Assembly: GCF_937967675.1 (NCBI RefSeq)
Contig: NZ_CALBSN010000066.1
Coordinates: forward strand, 1-53,271
Direction of reading: 5' to 3'
Length of the DNA stretch: 53,271 bases
Source: an uncultured Flavobacterium sp.
GTDB lineage: Bacteria; Bacteroidota; Bacteroidia; Flavobacteriales; Flavobacteriaceae
Shown: piece by piece, positions 49,169 to 53,271 of the stretch
Layout of the letters: the number at the start of each line of letters is the position of its first letter
Position numbering within the stretch: position 1 is the stretch's first letter
Notes under the pieces: model-generated
Databases searched by the model: none
What the model was told of the DNA's origin: nothing
Seen by the model: only the letters and a program-made list of their open reading frames with translations
Made by a program: the position numbers and the translations under genes

Positions 49169-49627
49169 TTAAAGTCCAAATTTTCTAATTACACCATTTT
49201 GTTCTAAATCTTTTCTCAAAGAATTATAGTTTATTTTTAACACCAATGAAGTTGAATAACCGCCTTTCACTTTCACAGGTACAGACTCGGAACTATTTAC
49301 CATTAAGTATTTAAATAACCCACCATTCTCGAATAAATTATCAAAATAATCCTTGTGTGAATTTTTAGCTTCATACTCATTAGAAACTAAAGGAACATTT
49401 ATTTCAGTGCCAGGCAAACCCTTAAAAAGTAAAACATTAAAAGCATTTTTTTGAGCATCTTTTATTGCTTCCTTTTCATTTTTTCCAAAACCGTTACTTC
49501 TTACCGTAATTGTTCCTTGTTCTTCTTTAGCGACAAAACTAACTTCGGCAGAATAAGAACTTGGTACAGATTTGCAGGAAAACAGGCTCGTTAATATTAA
49601 CAAGCCTATAATTTTTATAGTTTTCAT
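49169..49627 (-). CDS. LPP20-like lipoprotein
   Basis: The 152 residues start MKTIKIIGLLILTSLFSCKS, a lipoprotein signal with the lipobox Cys at 18. The core TITVRSNGFGKNEKEAIKDA, then AFNVLLFKGLPG, follows the LPP20/FlgP pattern, in which a strand is followed by a helix with regularly spaced Ala. LPP20-like proteins often accompany CsgG-like proteins in outer membrane structures. It starts six bases after the CsgG-like gene. Confidence 0.62.
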   Translation of the reverse strand: MKTIKIIGLLILTSLFSCKSVPSSYSAEVSFVAKEEQGTITVRSNGFGKNEKEAIKDAQKNAFNVLLFKGLPGTEINVPLVSNEYEAKNSHKDYFDNLFENGGLFKYLMVNSSESVPVKVKGGYSTSLVLKINYNSLRKDLEQNGVIRKFGL

Positions 49628-49633
49628 ATTATA

Positions 49634-50491
49634 TTATTTTGTAACAACTTGAAGATTTGCCTTTGCTTCAAATTTTGTAGCTATATCAACACCACCTGAA
49701 TTAACGGAGCAAGTAGAAAAGTTCTCATCTTCAACTTTGGTAATTTTTAATTCTCCAACTTCTTTTTTACGGGTAAGTTTTTTTCCACCTACTTCCATAA
49801 CAGAAATTTCAACAACTTTTAGCTTATCGCCCTTAGACAATCCAAACTCACTGCCTCCAGCAATCATTAATCTTACAGCTGCACCTTTACTATCCTTTTC
49901 TTGAATTTCAGCAATGAAAAAAGAAATCGGGAAATTTCTACTTACAAAATCATCTACTTTTTCTTCAATACCTTTAATTGCTTTTGCTATAGAGGCTTCT
50001 GGAGATGAAGCACCCAAACCAATAGCACCAAGAAGACTACTTCCTGATTTAGGCTCAATAGTTTCTGAGGAAACAACTTGTCCTGTAGCAACATCAATTA
50101 CTTTAAGGTTAATAGATAATTTTGTTTTGTAAGTGATGGCACCATCATCAGCTCTCATTTGTTCTGCATTTGCTGAAACAACATGACCAGACACAAGATA
50201 TTGCGCTCCTAAAGAAACGCCTTGCTCAGCATATGTTTTTGCGTCTATGAAATCCTCAGACTTTTGAAGTTTTTTTTCACTGCGTAATGCATCCATTTTT
50301 GTTCTATCAACAATATTAAATCTTTTGGTTTTAACGAAACCATTTGTAACAGTTTCTTGAATTGAATTTGTGGTTTGCTGATTTGAAGCTCCATTAACAT
50401 AAGTAAATGGTAAAATACCAATACTCGTTTTTTCTTGGGCGTTGGATAAAATTGAAAATAAAATAATGGTGTAAATGAAAAAATTTCTCAT
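49634..50491 (-). CDS. CsgG/HfaB family protein
   Basis: A 285-residue protein with signal peptide ending ILSNAQ and no lipobox Cys. KTSIGILPFTYVNG, FVKTKRFNIVDRTKMDALR, GAQYLVSGHVVSAN and LKVIDVATGQVVSSETI are the CsgG-type core. The C-terminal 90 residues are beta-rich (GLSKGDKLKVVEI). CsgG itself is the lipoprotein curli pore; the lack of a lipobox and of csgE/F neighbours argues against a curli system and for the broader LpoB/CsgG periplasmic group. It is second gene of the operon. Confidence 0.8.
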   Translation of the reverse strand: MRNFFIYTIILFSILSNAQEKTSIGILPFTYVNGASNQQTTNSIQETVTNGFVKTKRFNIVDRTKMDALRSEKKLQKSEDFIDAKTYAEQGVSLGAQYLVSGHVVSANAEQMRADDGAITYKTKLSINLKVIDVATGQVVSSETIEPKSGSSLLGAIGLGASSPEASIAKAIKGIEEKVDDFVSRNFPISFFIAEIQEKDSKGAAVRLMIAGGSEFGLSKGDKLKVVEISVMEVGGKKLTRKKEVGELKITKVEDENFSTCSVNSGGVDIATKFEAKANLQVVTK

Positions 50492-50551
50492 AATTTTTAT
50501 TTATTGGAATTAGTTTTTAATTGTTCTTCTTTTGGTTAATTTTAAATGGAT

Positions 50552-50950
50552 TTATTTTTTAAGTTTAGCCAACCTTGCAGTTACAGTGACTTCTGCATTC
50601 GTGAAAATAAAGCCCGAAGATTTGGTTTCAAACTTTGGATAAAACACTACATCATACCCAGGGTGCTCTTTTAATAATTTATATATAGCAACATCTTCAG
50701 CTTTATCCAGTTTGGTTCTGAAACCAATAATTTGGATACTGTTTTTACTGAATCGTCCTATTTTTTTTGTGTTTGATAATGGAAATCCAAATAGGAAATT
50801 AATTTTGGTGGTGGCAGATATTTGGTCTGTGAATTCAAAATCATTTTTATTGAATTCAACCAAATTGTTTGGCTCTTTGATAGAACTACTAGATACAGAA
50901 CAGCTCGTAACTACAAATGCTGAAAATAAAATAAGGAAAACTTTTTTCAT
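50552..50950 (-). CDS. Hypothetical lipoprotein (DUF6567-like), first gene of the CsgG-like operon
   Basis: A 132-residue lipoprotein: MKKVFLILFSAFVVTSCS with the lipobox Cys at 17. The mature domain, FEFTDQISATTKINFLFGFPLSN, then a helix (DKAEDVAIYKLLKEHPGYD) and VVFYPKFETK, resembles TRL-like/DUF6567 lipoproteins that accompany CsgG-like genes. The family assignment is from memory. It has a weak -7 box and a 14-bp direct repeat upstream. Confidence 0.65.
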   Translation of the reverse strand: MKKVFLILFSAFVVTSCSVSSSSIKEPNNLVEFNKNDFEFTDQISATTKINFLFGFPLSNTKKIGRFSKNSIQIIGFRTKLDKAEDVAIYKLLKEHPGYDVVFYPKFETKSSGFIFTNAEVTVTARLAKLKK

Positions 50951-50981
50951 GTGTTTAAAATTTTAAAATTAAAACACAAAC

Positions 50982-50989
50982 CAAATGAA
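50982..50989 (-). promoter_or_regulatory. Weak -7 element (TTCATTTG) of the CsgG-like operon
   Basis: CAAATGAA on the plus strand reads TTCATTTG, one base off consensus, 32 bases before the ATG. No -33 TTG is present; the direct repeats lie where an activator would substitute for it. Confidence 0.4.
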
Positions 50990-51011
50990 AATATTTTTAG
51001 TTTTTTTAAAG

Positions 51012-51046
51012 AATTAGTTACCGTATGAATGTAATTAGTTACCGTA
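51012..51046. promoter_or_regulatory. 14-bp direct repeat with 21-bp period, LytTR-type site candidate
   Basis: AATTAGTTACCGTA occurs at 51012-51025 and 51033-51046. The 21-base period, equal to 9-bp elements 12 bp apart, is the known geometry of LytTR response-regulator sites. It lies 23 bases upstream of the -7 box of the CsgG-like operon. Confidence 0.5.
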
Positions 51047-51075
51047 AAAAAAGCCACAATCACTTGTGGCTTTTT
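51045..51075. terminator. Terminator after the LamG/T9SS protein gene
   Basis: 8-bp perfect stem AAGCCACA/TGTGGCTT with a 6-base loop. On the minus strand it is followed by a seven-T tract and ends the gene that stops at 51096. The first As overlap the second direct repeat. Confidence 0.82.
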
Positions 51076-51095
51076 AACTAAAATGTTAACTAAAT

Positions 51096-52751
51096 TTATT
51101 GTAAAACAATTTTTTTTGTGGTTATTGTTTTACCTGAATTATCAATAATAGATACAAAATATAATCCACTAGTAGTTATTGAACTTAATGAGATGTCTTG
51201 TATTTGCTGACTTAAAATTGATTTGTAAATTTCTTGACCTAGTGTGTTAATGATTATTATTTTACTACCAATTAAATCAGTTTGGTTACTAGTGTCAATA
51301 CTGATATTTGAATTGGTTGGGTTGGGATATACTGTGATTGTTGATTCTGTATTTACAAATGAATTTGTATTTAAAACGTTGTTATATAAATTGGTTATTT
51401 CTTGTTGAGTTAAGGCTCTGTTCCAAATACCAAAATCATCTATTTGCCCAGCAAAAATGTTTTGAGAATTTAAGTTTGGAGAAGACCCAATATAATATGA
51501 TGACCAATCGTTTGTTGAAAAATTAGAAATACTTTGTGAACCAGCATAATTCCCATTAATATACAAACTAACTTGACCTAAATCACCATCAATAGTATAA
51601 ACAATATGCTCCCATGTATTTGTGTTAAATAAATAATTCGAAATAAAAGTGTTAGAACCATTAAATCCTAACTTATAAGTATATCCGTTAGAAACGTAGG
51701 TTGGATAATTTCCGTAAATTTGGAACCAAAAGGTACCACCACCAAAAATCTGATTATAGTACAATCCAGACGATAATGTTGTGGGGAATTTAATCCATAC
51801 AGAAAACGTTTTCTTTGTACCTGTGAAATTTGAAGGATTGGTAACAGATAAATATCTAGAAGAATCTCCGTTAAATTCAGCTGTTGAGTTAGTATTACCA
51901 AATCTATCTGTACCCCAAGTTACATTTGTAGCTACTCCATTATTCCCATTTCCACTTTCATCATTAGCATTTCCGCAAAAAGGATAATAAGCAACCAATC
52001 CATTAGTTAAACTTCCTGAAATAGTCTCGCAACTATTACCAAATGTTTGAAGACTAATACTAGTATTGTATGCATATTCAAATTGTGCCATAGTTGCATT
52101 GGTATCTGTTGATTTGAACCAAAATTCAATTGTTATTGTATTAGTGGGTAATGATTGTGAAATTCTAGCATAATCATCAATACCATCAAAACTTAATGCT
52201 TGTCCAAACTTACCTGAGGAATAATTTACGCCTCCATACAATATACCATTATTACCTATACCAGAGTTTAGTAAAGTATTATCACTGGATGTGTCAAAAT
52301 TATATAGACCAATCGTATTAGCATCACTGTTAAAAGGTTGATTACTATTGAAATAATTCATGACTTGTGTTGATGACCTTTCGATATTGGAAATTCTTAA
52401 ATCATCTATTTGTCCGTAAAAATTTGGTACAGGTACACAAGAAACACAACCTTGAGTTGCCCCTAATAGTAAACTATTCCAAATAAATGGTTGATTAGAA
52501 AAATTTGAATCTGTCAGTAAATTACCATCTAAATATATTTTACCATTTAATCCATTTTTTGTTACGGCTATATAATGCCAAACTGTGTTGTCTTGGATTG
52601 ATTGATATTGGGGATTAATACTGGATTGTAGATAACCTACAGTTGTATAGGTAGACTGAGATAAACTAGAATTAACAGTATTTAATTGTGCTACAAGAGT
52701 TTGAACCCATAAGACTAAGCACAACACAACAAGAAGTAATTTGTTTTTCAT
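51096..52751 (-). CDS. LamG-domain surface protein with a type A T9SS signal
   Basis: The start at 52751 (MKNKLLLVVLCLVLWVQTLVAQ) gives a clear signal peptide; an in-frame start at 52778 would add nine residues. Next comes what looks like the second half of one LamG domain (about 25-130, with YIAVTKNGLNGKIYLDGN), then a short linking strand region. A full LamG domain follows (about 240-455, LTNGLVAYYPFCGNANDESG to GIWNRALTQQEITNLY). The C-terminal sorting domain (about 475-551, YPNPTNSNISI, GLYFVSII, TKKIVLQ) is type A. It is a surface-exposed binding protein. The LamG sequence is close to that in the lectin protein at 36183-39053. Confidence 0.85.
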   Translation of the reverse strand: MKNKLLLVVLCLVLWVQTLVAQLNTVNSSLSQSTYTTVGYLQSSINPQYQSIQDNTVWHYIAVTKNGLNGKIYLDGNLLTDSNFSNQPFIWNSLLLGATQGCVSCVPVPNFYGQIDDLRISNIERSSTQVMNYFNSNQPFNSDANTIGLYNFDTSSDNTLLNSGIGNNGILYGGVNYSSGKFGQALSFDGIDDYARISQSLPTNTITIEFWFKSTDTNATMAQFEYAYNTSISLQTFGNSCETISGSLTNGLVAYYPFCGNANDESGNGNNGVATNVTWGTDRFGNTNSTAEFNGDSSRYLSVTNPSNFTGTKKTFSVWIKFPTTLSSGLYYNQIFGGGTFWFQIYGNYPTYVSNGYTYKLGFNGSNTFISNYLFNTNTWEHIVYTIDGDLGQVSLYINGNYAGSQSISNFSTNDWSSYYIGSSPNLNSQNIFAGQIDDFGIWNRALTQQEITNLYNNVLNTNSFVNTESTITVYPNPTNSNISIDTSNQTDLIGSKIIIINTLGQEIYKSILSQQIQDISLSSITTSGLYFVSIIDNSGKTITTKKIVLQ

Positions 52752-52838
52752 TTTTTTTGTATAATGGTTAACTAGCACAAAGAAAAAAATAATGTCCTCT
52801 GTCTTTTTAGATATTTATTAAACGCTTAATTTCTTGAT

Positions 52839-53271
52839 TTAACGTGTAGAAATCTCTATTTGAGCAAGAGTGCCTTTATCTAATTTTTGAATATTAAAAC
52901 TGTTTTTAGAATCCGTTTTTAATAGTTGAAGTCTTTCCTGAACTAATTTTAAACCCTTAGAAGTTTTTCCTTTTGCTTCATAACCCTTTCCGTTGTCCTT
53001 AACTTTGCAAATAAGCACGTCCTTAACTTTTGTAAATGTAACTTCGAGTTTACATTCGTTATAAGTGTTATCAAACGCATGTACAAACACATTTTCTATC
53101 AAGGGTTCAAGTAACATTGGAGGGATTTCAATATCGTGAAAATCAATAGTATCATCAATATTAATTACCCATTTCACTTTTATTTTTCTTCTAAAATTTT
53201 CTAAAATTATATACCTTTTCAAATAATCTACTTCTTCTTCCAAATTAATTGTAGTTTTTGAAGAATAATTA
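52839..53271 (-). CDS. LytS/YehU-type sensor histidine kinase, 3' part only
   Basis: The frame is open to the window edge, so the 5' part is missing. The visible 143 residues begin in the phosphoacceptor domain (TTINLEEEVDYLKRYIILEN), then the HATPase: PPMLLEPLIENVFVHAFD is the N-box, VKDNGKGYEAKG the G1 box and SKGLKLVQERLQLL the G2 region. This is the His_kinase family (PF06580-like) that partners LytTR response regulators. The partner is not in the window downstream; it may lie beyond the edge. The frame ends 88 bases before the LamG protein start. Confidence 0.85.
   Translation of the reverse strand, partial: NYSSKTTINLEEEVDYLKRYIILENFRRKIKVKWVINIDDTIDFHDIEIPPMLLEPLIENVFVHAFDNTYNECKLEVTFTKVKDVLICKVKDNGKGYEAKGKTSKGLKLVQERLQLLKTDSKNSFNIQKLDKGTLAQIEISTR

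Noticed and set aside
49634..50491. Curli biogenesis system
   Set aside because: CsgG-type domain only; no lipobox on this protein and no csgA, csgB, csgE or csgF homologue in the window.

Overview
The window is AT-rich DNA from a member of the Bacteroidota, very probably Flavobacteriaceae (Flavobacterium or a close relative). The evidence is gene content (T9SS sorting domains, PorP/SprF, DUF4199, DUF4290, DUF5686, TonB receptor with a carboxypeptidase-like N-terminus), the absence of Shine-Dalgarno sequences, and repeated Bacteroidota promoters of the form TTG-N19/20-TAnnTTTG.

Positions 1-28,370 look like ordinary chromosome. They carry a GT2 glycosyltransferase / phosphoglucomutase / MsbA-type ABC exporter cluster, a TonB-dependent receptor and M23 peptidase pair, zapA - 6S RNA - rny, xerD, two small beta-barrel proteins, aroQ, a DUF5686 protein, a TSUP permease, and a DUF493-DUF4290-murA operon. 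An AAA ATPase, recQ, fmt, HU, yqgE, an aminotransferase IV and a START-like protein follow, ending in a tRNA with a CAT anticodon. MurA has Asp in place of the fosfomycin-target Cys.

The accessory region starts just after the tRNA. A tyrosine integrase with an overlapping HTH gene faces the tRNA. Behind it lie a Gp37/Gp68 (DUF5131) gene with a small overlapping partner, a degenerate tyrosine-recombinase-like protein, and a large protein whose motifs fit a family A DNA polymerase palm plus an HTH. Several GC-richer, foldable islands sit between these genes. This looks like an integrative element at a tRNA; its far end was not located.

Positions 34.9-44.7 kb hold a run of minus-strand surface genes: a small T9SS-A protein, a beta-barrel, a 962-aa collagen-like protein, two unknown genes (one apparently split by a shift at an A10 tract), a C-type-lectin/LamG protein with a type B T9SS signal, its PorP/SprF partner, and a small unknown. 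A WYL regulator with a palindromic operator candidate is transcribed divergently. A serine recombinase with paired palindromes upstream follows at 46.3 kb.

The right end has a tight five-gene operon around a CsgG-like lipoprotein-type gene, a LamG/T9SS-A protein, and the 3' part of a LytS-type histidine kinase cut by the window edge. A perfect 14-bp direct repeat with a 21-bp period lies upstream of the CsgG operon, which is the geometry of a LytTR response-regulator site.
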